From an uncultured Eubacteriales bacterium (GTDB lineage Bacteria; Bacillota; Clostridia; Oscillospirales; Acutalibacteraceae), in NCBI GenBank assembly GCA_934615635.1, contig CAKTTT010000171.1, positions 1 to 5,011 of the forward strand: a DNA stretch of 5,011 bases, in the 5' to 3' direction. A program made the position numbers and the translations under genes. The first letter of the stretch is position 1; every line of letters begins with the position of its first letter. Below, piece after piece: positions 1 through 5,003 of the stretch. Below the pieces are notes generated by a model. The model searched no databases. It was given only the letters and a program-made list of their open reading frames with translations, and was not told where the DNA came from.

Positions 1-340
1 CAAAGGTGGTGTCCGGATACTCATAAAACGCCCACATGGTCTTGGCCGCGTCGATGGGAGAACCGCCGCCCATTGCGATGATCCAGTCGGGCTGGAATTC
101 CTGCATTACAGCGGCGCCGCGCATGACCGTTTCCACTGAGGGATCCGGCTCCACGCCCTCGATCAGGCGCACCTCCATGCCGGCTTCCTTCAGATACGCC
201 ACCGCCCGGTCCAGAAAACCGAACTTCTTCATGGAGCCGCCGCCGACGACGACGACCGCGCGTTTGCCCTTCAGATTTTTCAGCTCCTCCAGGGAGCCCT
301 TGCCATGATAAAGATCTCTCGGAAGCGTAAAACGTGCCAT
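1..340 (-). CDS. Iron-containing alcohol dehydrogenase, N-terminal part (runs off left edge)
   Basis: Reads leftward from ATG at 340 and is open to the window edge, giving the first 113 residues. An AGGAGG ribosome binding site lies at 350-355, 9 nt before the ATG. The protein begins MARFTLPRDLYHGKGSLEEL. It then shows a beta strand and turn, KRAVVVVGGGSMKKFGFLD (about residues 29-47), and the family's nucleotide-binding signature MGGGSPIDAAKTMW near residues 93-106. This is the Rossmann-like N-terminal half of group III Fe-ADHs, which reduce aldehydes to alcohols with NAD(P)H in the cytoplasm. The GGGS and GGGSPID segments bind the dinucleotide in the family. The iron-binding histidines lie in the C-terminal half and are not in view, so metal and substrate (ethanol, butanol, or a lactaldehyde-type substrate) cannot be decided. 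The Rex operator upstream supports a fermentative NADH-oxidising role. Family assignment is very sure, substrate is not. Confidence 0.95.
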   Translation of the reverse strand, partial: MARFTLPRDLYHGKGSLEELKNLKGKRAVVVVGGGSMKKFGFLDRAVAYLKEAGMEVRLIEGVEPDPSVETVMRGAAVMQEFQPDWIIAMGGGSPIDAAKTMWAFYEYPDTTF

Positions 341-408
341 TTGAGATGACCTCCTGTTATAGTAATATTGTGGGGAAGGAAGCCGCCGGGGAGCGGCACC
401 CTCATTGC

Positions 409-426
409 TTGTTAATACTTTAACAC
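409..426 (-). promoter_or_regulatory. Rex (NADH/NAD+ sensor) operator upstream of the Fe-ADH gene
   Basis: The plus strand reads TTGTTAATACTTTAACAC. This matches the known Rex consensus TTGTTAA-N4-TTAACAA at 13 of 14 fixed positions; only the last base differs (C for A). It lies 69-86 bp before the dehydrogenase start codon. On the minus strand it overlaps AT-rich hexamers that could be the -10 (TAAAGT or TATTAA). A possible TCGACA -35 sits at 437-432, but its spacing is poor, so the promoter itself is not firmly placed. Rex classically represses fermentative alcohol dehydrogenase genes when NAD+ is high and leaves DNA when NADH rises. Repression of this gene is inferred from position and family. 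Confidence 0.8.
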
Positions 427-451
427 ACTTTTGTCGAAAAAGGAAATATCC

Positions 452-484
452 AAAAGGCATACCGTCATGAAGAAAAGGCATGAC
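452..484. repeat. Paired direct repeat with overlapping inverted repeat in the divergent promoter region
   Basis: AAAAGGCAT occurs at 452-460 and again at 473-481, exactly 21 bp apart, or two helical turns. Overlapping the second copy is an inverted repeat, GTCATG (464-469) and CATGAC (479-484), around a 9-nt A/G-rich centre. The site lies about 55 bp upstream of the rightward extended -10 and about 25 bp beyond the Rex site. Helically phased repeats in this position suggest a binding site for a dimeric regulator, but I do not recognise the consensus. Chance occurrence in a short AT-rich stretch is possible. Confidence 0.35.
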
Positions 485-536
485 CCTTCCGATTCAAAAT
501 ATTCATAGAATCTTTATGTTTTTTGCCCCCTGTTTC

Positions 537-545
537 TGGTATACT
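537..545 (+). promoter_or_regulatory. Extended -10 promoter for the phospholipase C-like gene and luxS
   Basis: TGGTATACT fits the extended -10 form TGnTATAAT with one mismatch in the hexamer (540-545). No good -35 is seen at 16-18 bp (the region is a T-run at 518-524), which is usual for extended -10 promoters. Transcription would begin near 552, leaving a leader of about 55 nt. That leader carries a small GC stem, GCGGCG (563-568) with CGCCGC (579-584), before the ribosome binding site. Confidence 0.55.
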
Positions 546-607
546 GGGAGAAAAAGGGACAAGCGGCGGCCGGAAGGACGCCGCAGCGGTCAAGGGGGAA
601 CAGCCTT

Positions 608-1555
608 ATGCCAGCGATGATCACCCACTATCTGTTTGCCCAGCGCGTCTTCGCCAAATGCCGGCAGGCGGGGATTCCCGTCGTCCATCCGGATGCGGCG
701 CTGATCGGCGCTCAAGGGCCGGATATCTTCTTCTTCCATCGGGTCATGCCCTGGCAGCGGGGGGTCAGCTACGCCCGGCAGGGCAGCCTGCTGCATAAGC
801 GCAGCCCTGCCCGGTTGTTCGAAGCCTTCCGGGAGGTGCTCAACCGCGAAAGCGGGCAGCGGGATCAGATGCTGGGATATGTGGAGGGCTTTTTCTGCCA
901 TTATGCCTTGGATCGCAGCGTTCACCCCTTCGTTTACTATTGGCAGGAGAAGCTGCGTCAGGCGGAGCCGGATTACGGCAAAAAGGGAAACGCCTATCAT
1001 TTCCGGATTGAAAGCGCCCTGGATACCATCGCCCTGCGCCGGGAAACCGGGCGGCTGATCCGGGATTTTCGGCTGAAAACCGTATTGCCGGAGGATGCAG
1101 ACGGACTGTATGCGGCGGTGGGACGGCTCTACCGGCCGATTTTCGATCATCTGCTTGGCCTGCCGGGCGCGGAGCCGGCCCACATCGCCCTGGCTCCCGC
1201 GGATATGCGGCGGGCGGCGGCACTGATGACCGATCGTTCCCTTATGCGGCAGCGGCTGCTGCGGCCGGTAGAACTCATCGGCGGTCAGGGGCATATCGCC
1301 ACCTCCCTGCTCCGGCCGGAAAAAACCGATGATTGGGATTACGCCAACCAATCCCATCGGCTCTGGGCCAACCCTTATGATGAAAAGATGACCAGCAACG
1401 ACAGTTTTTTTGATTTGTATGAGCTGGCGGCGGACGAGGCCGTGGGTATGATCGGCGAATTTCTGGACGCGCTGCCGGAGGGGAAATCCATGCTGGCGAT
1501 CACGCAGGACCGGGGTTTCTCCAGCGATCTTCCCGGGGTTTATGGCGAGAAATAA
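608..1555 (+). CDS. Zinc-dependent phospholipase C family protein, apparently intracellular
   Basis: 315 residues. The start at 608 has the G-rich Shine-Dalgarno AGGGGGA (593-599) about 9 nt upstream; the in-frame ATG at 617 is too far from it. The protein resembles the Zn_dep_PLPC family (PF00882), whose bacterial founder is the secreted B. cereus phospholipase C with three zinc ions. Candidate metal ligands occur in family order: H7 in ITHYLF, D39 in GAQGPDIFFFH, H63 in LLHK, then H98-x3-D102-x3-H106 in FFCHYALDRSVHPF, and H131-x3-E135 in YHFRIES. The C-terminal ANPYDEKMTSNDSFFDLYELA segment is also typical of clostridial members. No signal peptide is present, since a basic, polar helix follows residue 10, so the protein probably works in the cytoplasm, unlike the exotoxin-type enzymes. 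Substrate is unknown, and hydrolase activity is inferred only from the retained ligands. luxS follows after 50 bp with no terminator between, so co-transcription is likely. Confidence 0.85.
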   Translation: MPAMITHYLFAQRVFAKCRQAGIPVVHPDAALIGAQGPDIFFFHRVMPWQRGVSYARQGSLLHKRSPARLFEAFREVLNRESGQRDQMLGYVEGFFCHYALDRSVHPFVYYWQEKLRQAEPDYGKKGNAYHFRIESALDTIALRRETGRLIRDFRLKTVLPEDADGLYAAVGRLYRPIFDHLLGLPGAEPAHIALAPADMRRAAALMTDRSLMRQRLLRPVELIGGQGHIATSLLRPEKTDDWDYANQSHRLWANPYDEKMTSNDSFFDLYELAADEAVGMIGEFLDALPEGKSMLAITQDRGFSSDLPGVYGEK

Positions 1556-1605
1556 AGAGTATTTATATTATAGGGGTAATAAGAATAAATAGAGAGGACG
1601 ATATC

Positions 1606-2070
1606 ATGGAGAGGATCGCCAGCTTTACGGTGGATCACAACAAGCTGCTGCCGGGGATGTATCTGTCCCGGAAGGACGAGGATGTGGCCACCTATGATCT
1701 GCGGTTTGTCAAGCCCAATACCCCTCCATTTCTGGAGGTTCCCGCCATCCATACCATCGAGCATCTTTTCGCTACCTATGCGCGCAATTCCCCGCTGAAG
1801 GACGGGGTGATCTATTTCGGCCCCATGGGCTGTCGCACCGGCTTCTATTTTCTGGTGCGGGAACCGCTGATTCCCCCGGAAGAGGCCATCCGGCTGGCCC
1901 GGGAGGCGCTGGCTTTCATCGCGGATTATGAGGGGGCGATTCCCGGAACCACAGCGGTGGAATGCGGCAACTATCGGGAGCATGATCTGGCCCTGGCCAA
2001 AGCCTATGCCCGCAGGATGACCGGGGTGTTGTCCGCGTGGGACGTGGCAGATCTGGCATATTTGACCTGA
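1606..2070 (+). CDS. luxS: S-ribosylhomocysteine lyase (AI-2 synthase) LuxS
   Basis: 154 residues, the usual length for the family. LuxS is a cytoplasmic homodimeric metalloenzyme that splits S-ribosylhomocysteine into homocysteine and DPD, the precursor of the AI-2 signal, in the activated methyl cycle. The metal site is complete: H49 and H53 in the HTIEH motif (49-53) and C120 in VECGNY. The catalytic acid E52 is in the same HTIEH motif, and the catalytic cysteine is C76 in FGPMGCRTGFY. The N-terminal FTVDHNKLLPGMYLSRKD and YDLRF segments, which contribute to the substrate pocket, are present. The ATG at 1606 follows GAGGA (1594-1598) with 7 nt spacing. It lies 50 bp behind the phospholipase-like gene in an AT-rich gap containing TATATT and TATTAT hexamers (1564-1571), so an additional weak promoter there cannot be excluded. 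Neither pfs nor other methyl-cycle genes are in the window. Confidence 0.97.
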   Translation: MERIASFTVDHNKLLPGMYLSRKDEDVATYDLRFVKPNTPPFLEVPAIHTIEHLFATYARNSPLKDGVIYFGPMGCRTGFYFLVREPLIPPEEAIRLAREALAFIADYEGAIPGTTAVECGNYREHDLALAKAYARRMTGVLSAWDVADLAYLT

Positions 2071-2123
2071 TTTTTTATCCTATTGCACTAAAACCGCTCT
2101 TTAAGGTGAAAGGTTTTATACCG

Positions 2124-2140
2124 AAAAGTCATGAACTTTT
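2124..2140. repeat. AT-rich inverted repeat between luxS and the next promoter
   Basis: AAAAGT (2124-2129) and ACTTTT (2135-2140) flank a 5-nt centre, CATGA. The right arm runs into TTTTTC, so it could act as a weak terminator after luxS, but a stem with only two G-C-type pairs is poor for that. It also sits just upstream of the -35 at 2151, where an operator would be expected. No better terminator for luxS is visible in 2071-2150. Confidence 0.3.
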
Positions 2141-2150
2141 TCTGTAAGGG

Positions 2151-2178
2151 TTGCAATTTTGTAACTTTTGGGTATAAT
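2151..2178 (+). promoter_or_regulatory. Sigma-A promoter of the M23 peptidase gene
   Basis: TTGCAA (2151-2156) and a perfect TATAAT (2173-2178) are separated by 16 bp. The -35 matches TTGACA at four or five positions depending on weighting. It is the best housekeeping promoter in the window. Transcription should begin about 2185, giving a leader near 100 nt before the ATG at 2284. Confidence 0.85.
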
Positions 2179-2189
2179 AGTACTCAGGT

Positions 2190-2206
2190 TGTTACAAAGT
2201 TGTAAC
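2190..2206 (+). promoter_or_regulatory. Palindromic operator at the transcription start, fitting the WalR (YycF) box
   Basis: The stretch TGTTAC-AAAGT-TGTAAC matches the published WalR consensus TGTWAH-N5-TGTWAH at every fixed position. The same bases form a perfect palindrome, GTTACAA-AG-TTGTAAC (2191-2206). It starts about 12 bp after the -10, over or just after the presumed transcription start, a position that normally means repression. WalRK controls peptidoglycan hydrolases in Firmicutes, and the gene behind this promoter encodes an M23 cell-wall peptidase, so site and target agree. Because the site is palindromic, a different dimeric repressor is an open alternative. Confidence 0.5.
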
Positions 2207-2283
2207 TTTTCTTTTTGTCCTCCGGCAGTTTTCCTGGAAAACGGCCTGGGGCATCAGCAAACAGGAAAGCAGGCTTTGGATTT

Positions 2284-4035
2284 ATGCAGAAGGATCACCA
2301 GAAACAGACGCTTCGGCTTGTCCGAGGCGTCGCGGATCGGATGCGGACCCTGGCCGGACAGGCCCTTTCCGCCGGCTACCGTTTCTGCTATGGGACGGGC
2401 GTGCAGACCATCCGGTTCATGAAATATACCGGCCGTCGGCTGAAAAAGCTGCTGGCCCCTGTAGGACGAATACTTTATAAGGCCGCCGACTTCCTGCTGC
2501 TGCGCCATCTGCGGGCACTGGGCCGGGAGATCCGGCGGATTGGCCAGGGCTTCGGCCTGGCTGGACGCAGACTCAAGGCCGCCTGGAAGCGGCATCCCGC
2601 CCTAGTAATTCCCCAGGCGCTGATGCTGCCCTGGCTGGCGGTCCGCCGGCACAGCAAGGCGGCGGTTTCCATCCTTAATCTGGCGGCGCCGGTGGCTGCG
2701 GCTTTCGTGTTAGTAGGCACCATTCAGTACTGGAGCGGTCTGACCTTCGCCCTGGCGCTGGAATACGACGGCGAGCGGCTGGGTTACATCGCCACCGAAA
2801 GCGTTTTCGACAAGGCGGTCAACCTGGCGGCGGAACGGGTGATCAACACCGATAATTCCTTTGAGGTCCAGCGGCTTCCCAAAATGACCATCGCCATGGC
2901 TCAGAAGGAGGATATCCTGGATGAGCGGGCGGTGTGCGACAAGATCCTGAAAAACACGGAGAATATCGCCCAGGTGTCCGGGCTCTACGTGGACGGTGTG
3001 TTCGAAGGCTCCGTCGCTTCCCGCACCGAGCTGGAAGCCATTCTGAACGAGATCAAGAGCCGCCATCTCACCGGAGAAGGTGAGGAACGGGCGGAATTTA
3101 TTCAGGACGTGGAAATTGTGGACGGCTTGTATCCGGTTTCCTCCCTCCTTTCCATCGAAGAGATGAGCGGGAAGCTCAATACCGAAACCGTCACCGCCGC
3201 TTACTACACGGTGGTAAAGGGCGACACCCTGGGGCGGATCGCCGGCAAGAACAATATGACCTTGAGCGAGCTCAAGGAGATGAACCCGGAGGCGGAGGAG
3301 CTGATCCACATCGGCGACCAGTTCCTGGTGCAGCGTCCCCAGTCTTATCTGCAGGTTCAGGTGGTCAAGACCATCCGGTACAGCGAGGATATCGCCTTCG
3401 ATATCGAGAAACAGGCGGACGATTCCAAATATACCACCTATGAAAAGGTTCTCACCAAGGGTAAGAAGGGTAGCCAGGACGTGGTGGCCGAGGTGGTCTA
3501 CGTCAACGGCGCGGAGGAAAGCCGCACCATCCTTTCCACCACCGTCACCCAGGAGCCGGTGACCCAGGTCATGGTGGTGGGAACCAAAAAGCAGCTCGCT
3601 TCCAGCGGCAACGAGGTGGTGCAGGGCGACGGCGTTTATACCGGCAACTTTGCCTGGCCGCTGCCGGTGTGCACCAATGTTCATCAGAAATACCACAGCG
3701 GCCACAGGGCCTGGGATATTTCCAGCGGTCCGGTTCCCGTCCTCAACCAGAAGGTGGTGTCCGTGGACGGCGGCAGGGTGGTGGAGGCTTCCCGCGGCTA
3801 CAACGGCGGCTACGGCAACGTGGTGGTCATTGAGCATACCAGCGGCCTGAGACCGGTGTACGCGCATCTGAACTCCATCGACGTGGTGGTGGGCCAGAAG
3901 GTCTCCCGCGGCCAAACCATCGGCCGGGCGGGCAACACCGGAAGGAGTTTCGGTCCCCATCTCCATTTCGAGGTGAGAAAGAACGGCGTGAAGGTGAATC
4001 CCATCGATTACCTGACCCCGGGGTCCTATCGATAA
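2284..4035 (+). CDS. Membrane-anchored LysM-G5-M23 peptidoglycan endopeptidase with long cationic cytoplasmic head
   Basis: 583 residues from ATG 2284. The frame stays open upstream to a TTG at 2215, but that lies in a T-rich stretch without a ribosome binding site, while AGGAAAGCAGG (2263-2273) precedes the ATG. Order of parts: residues 1-127 are strongly basic (28 K/R against 4 D/E); one membrane anchor at about 130-152 (AAPVAAAFVLVGTIQYW); an outer stalk with two similar YDGERLGYI and VDGVFEGSV units (about 159-185 and 234-260); LysM at about 305-352 (YTVVKGDTLGRIAGKNNMT), which binds glycan; a G5-like domain at about 353-433; and M23 at about 455-577. M23 zinc ligands are H474, D478 (GHRAWDIS) and H561, with catalytic H528 (VYAHL) and H559 (HLHF), so the domain looks active. 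It would cut peptide cross-links outside the membrane. It is alone between a strong promoter and a strong terminator. Catalytic class is sure; bond specificity is not visible. Confidence 0.93.
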   Translation: MQKDHQKQTLRLVRGVADRMRTLAGQALSAGYRFCYGTGVQTIRFMKYTGRRLKKLLAPVGRILYKAADFLLLRHLRALGREIRRIGQGFGLAGRRLKAAWKRHPALVIPQALMLPWLAVRRHSKAAVSILNLAAPVAAAFVLVGTIQYWSGLTFALALEYDGERLGYIATESVFDKAVNLAAERVINTDNSFEVQRLPKMTIAMAQKEDILDERAVCDKILKNTENIAQVSGLYVDGVFEGSVASRTELEAILNEIKSRHLTGEGEERAEFIQDVEIVDGLYPVSSLLSIEEMSGKLNTETVTAAYYTVVKGDTLGRIAGKNNMTLSELKEMNPEAEELIHIGDQFLVQRPQSYLQVQVVKTIRYSEDIAFDIEKQADDSKYTTYEKVLTKGKKGSQDVVAEVVYVNGAEESRTILSTTVTQEPVTQVMVVGTKKQLASSGNEVVQGDGVYTGNFAWPLPVCTNVHQKYHSGHRAWDISSGPVPVLNQKVVSVDGGRVVEASRGYNGGYGNVVVIEHTSGLRPVYAHLNSIDVVVGQKVSRGQTIGRAGNTGRSFGPHLHFEVRKNGVKVNPIDYLTPGSYR

Positions 4036-4040
4036 ACTAT

Positions 4041-4076
4041 AAACGCGGAGGATGATCATCCTCCGCGTTTTTCTTT
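4041..4076 (+). terminator. Rho-independent terminator of the M23 gene
   Basis: A perfect 30-bp palindrome (4041-4070) begins 5 bp after the stop codon. Arms AAACGCGGAGGAT and ATCCTCCGCGTTT surround GATC, and the right arm continues into TTTTTCTTTT. The stem is long and GC-rich. The A-run on the left arm is short, so termination from the right would be much weaker. Confidence 0.95.
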
Positions 4077-4085
4077 TGCTTCATA

Positions 4086-4109
4086 GCCGCCGGCCCTGCC
4101 GGCGCGGCA
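4086..4109. repeat. GC-rich stem-loop after the terminator
   Basis: GCCGC-CGGC pairs with GCCG-GC-GCGGC across a CCT loop, with a 2-nt bulge on the 3' side. No T-run follows on either strand, so it is not a terminator. It may be the first element of the structured stretch that follows, or a separate element. Confidence 0.4.
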
Positions 4110-4128
4110 AAAATGAGCGGCAGGCAAA

Positions 4129-4535
4129 GGGGGCGCTGACAAGCAGGCTAATACGTCAGCATAAGCCCCGAAGGTCGCGAGGAAGGATGGGCGCCCGTTT
4201 ATGGGCGGCGGAATAGTTGAGGCGAAAAGCGCCTATTCCGTGCATCTCGTGCCTCCTTCGATGCCCGCCGGTAAAATGCCCTTTCAGGGCTTAATCAAGC
4301 CGCCGGTCCTGCCTGGGAGAATAAAAGGGCGGAGGAGGAAACCGGCCGCTATAGACATTCGCCGTCTCCACCCGTTGTGGGATGACGGGGCCCGATCTTG
4401 CAAAAAGTTCCAGCGCCCCTCTGGAAGCCGGCTCTATGAGGTCCTATCGTGCCATCGGCTGAACCGACGGCCATGATAAGGCGAAACCTTTCGAGTGTAT
4501 ACCGGCTCCTCCGTCTGGATAGGCTATAGACGGGG
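4129..4535 (+). ncRNA. Candidate long structured RNA or 5' leader of the DUF1905 gene, class not recognised
   Basis: No protein gene is credible in 4071-4564, yet stems follow one another. GGGGC-GCTGAC (4130-4140) pairs with GTCAGC-ATAA-GCCCC (4155-4169). CGCCC/GGGCG is at 4192-4207. CGGAATAG/CTATTCCG plus an inner GCG/CGC is at 4209-4240. GCCC/GGGC is at 4278-4290. GCCGGT/ACCGGC is at 4302-4346 with an inner CTGCCT/GGGCGG-type stem. CCCGT/ACGGG is at 4371-4389. TTCCAG/CTGGAA is at 4408-4426. A roughly 15-bp stem with two bulges is at 4443-4481, and an 8-bp stem at 4509-4535. Pairs 4310-4331, 4314-4327, 4449-4474 and 4510-4534 are G-U on the plus strand and would be A-C mismatches on the minus strand, so plus-strand RNA is favoured. 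I see no promoter and no plus-strand terminator; the last stem ends 29 nt before the DUF1905 start. Signature sequences of RNase P, tmRNA, SRP RNA, T-box, cobalamin and group II intron domain V were looked for and not seen. GC richness makes chance pairing easier, hence modest confidence. Confidence 0.4.
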
Positions 4536-4564
4536 CAAAAAACGGAAGAAAGGCGTGAAAATCT

Positions 4565-4831
4565 ATGGAACAACAGCGGATCGAATTCGATGCGATTATC
4601 CGCCCCGTGGAGGACATCGACGGGGCCTATGTGGAGATGCCCTTCGATGCCCGGGCTGTTTTTGGCAAAGGACGGGTTCCCGTGCGCGCCACCTTTGACG
4701 GAACGCCTTATGAGGGGAGCATCGTCCGTATGGGCACGCCCGGGTATGTCCTGGGGCTGCGCAAGGATATCCGCCGGGCCATCGGCAAAGGCCCCGGCGA
4801 TGTGGTCCATGTCACCATCGAGCCCCGATAA
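4565..4831 (+). CDS. DUF1905 domain protein
   Basis: 88 residues. The ATG at 4565 has the modest ribosome binding site GAAAGG (4548-4553), about 11 nt upstream. The whole protein is one DUF1905-like domain (PF08922), a small beta-barrel fold of unknown function. It begins with RIEFDAIIRPVEDIDGAYVEMPFD, then has the family's conserved middle FGKGRVPVRATFDGTPYEGSIVRMGTPGYVLGLRKDIR (residues 33-70). It ends RRAIGKGPGDVVHVTIEPR, matching the typical R-x-x-I-G-K-x-x-G-D-x-V-x-V tail. In other bacteria the domain occurs alone, as here, or fused to a YdeI/OmpD-associated C-terminal part, which is absent. There is no signal peptide or membrane segment, so it is cytoplasmic. It has no coding partner in the window; the nearest neighbour is the structured stretch directly upstream. 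Domain assignment is good, biochemical role unknown. Confidence 0.85.
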   Translation: MEQQRIEFDAIIRPVEDIDGAYVEMPFDARAVFGKGRVPVRATFDGTPYEGSIVRMGTPGYVLGLRKDIRRAIGKGPGDVVHVTIEPR

Positions 4832-4834
4832 AGG

Positions 4835-4883
4835 AGCGCCGGGATAGCGGACGGAGAAAAGCTCTTCCCTGTATCGCGGCGCT
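4835..4883. repeat. Long imperfect stem-loop behind the DUF1905 gene
   Basis: AGCGCCG (4835-4841) pairs with CGGCGCT (4877-4883). After one G-G mismatch, GATA (4843-4846) pairs with TATC (4872-4875), and a further GGA/TCC pairing lies inside. It starts 4 nt after the stop codon, where a terminator would be, but no T-run follows (the sequence continues GTTGCCCTCTCCC). It may stabilise the 3' end of the mRNA or be a poor terminator. Confidence 0.4.
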
Positions 4884-4920
4884 GTTGCCCTCTCCCTCCC
4901 TTTGCCGCGCCTCCAAATCG

Positions 4921-4953
4921 ATAAAAAGGACCGCCGTGTTGCCACGGCGATCC
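4921..4953 (-). terminator. Rho-independent terminator for a convergent gene beyond the right edge
   Basis: On the minus strand GGATCGCCGTG (4953-4943) pairs with CACGGCGGTCC (4938-4928) around a GCAA tetraloop of the GNRA type, and the stem runs straight into TTTTTAT. The single T-G pair is allowed in minus-strand RNA but would be an A-C mismatch in plus-strand RNA, so the orientation is clear. It implies a leftward gene ending near or beyond 5011. Confidence 0.85.
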
Positions 4954-4955
4954 TC

Positions 4956-5003
4956 TCAGCTTGGAGAACAGGACGGCTTACGCCGTCCTGTTCTCCAAGC
5001 TGA
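4956..5003. repeat. Perfect 22-bp inverted repeat with 4-nt loop at the window edge
   Basis: The left arm (4956-4977) begins TCAGCTTGGAGAAC and ends GGACGGC. The right arm (4982-5003) is its exact complement. The loop is TTAC (4978-4981). No T-run follows on the plus strand. On the minus strand it stands only 2 bp ahead of the terminator stem, forming a tandem hairpin. It may be part of the terminator region, an end of a mobile or repetitive element, or a 3' mRNA-stabilising hairpin. The sequence stops 8 bp beyond it. Confidence 0.9.

Noticed and set aside
590..1357. 255-codon minus-strand open frame opposite the phospholipase-like gene
   Set aside because: The plus strand carries an ordered set of metal-binding motifs, while this frame has none and reads like reverse-complement noise.
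2090..2117. AAAACC/GGTTTT pairing as a luxS terminator
   Set aside because: A 6-bp AT-rich stem with a 16-nt loop and no T-run after it; too weak to call.
2215..2283. TTG start that would add 23 residues to the M23 protein
   Set aside because: There is no Shine-Dalgarno sequence before the TTG, and the added residues are low-complexity and unlike the rest. The ATG at 2284 has a ribosome binding site.
2710..4059. 449-codon minus-strand open frame opposite the M23 gene
   Set aside because: It is a shadow of the GC-rich M23 gene, histidine- and leucine-rich without domains, and starts inside the terminator palindrome.
4156..4245. Minus-strand 29-codon reading frame with an AAGGAGG ribosome binding site 6 nt before its ATG
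   Set aside because: The SD and start are good, but the peptide has no recognisable composition or motif, no convincing promoter is present, and it lies antisense to the hairpin-rich stretch whose G-U pairs point to the plus strand.
4176..4440. Resemblance to RNase P RNA: GAGGAAGGATGGGC near 4179 and GAAGCCGGCTCTAT near 4424
   Set aside because: The universally conserved GAGGAAAGTCC is not intact, the two strands do not pair as helix P4, and about 100 nt of further structure follows the supposed 3' core.
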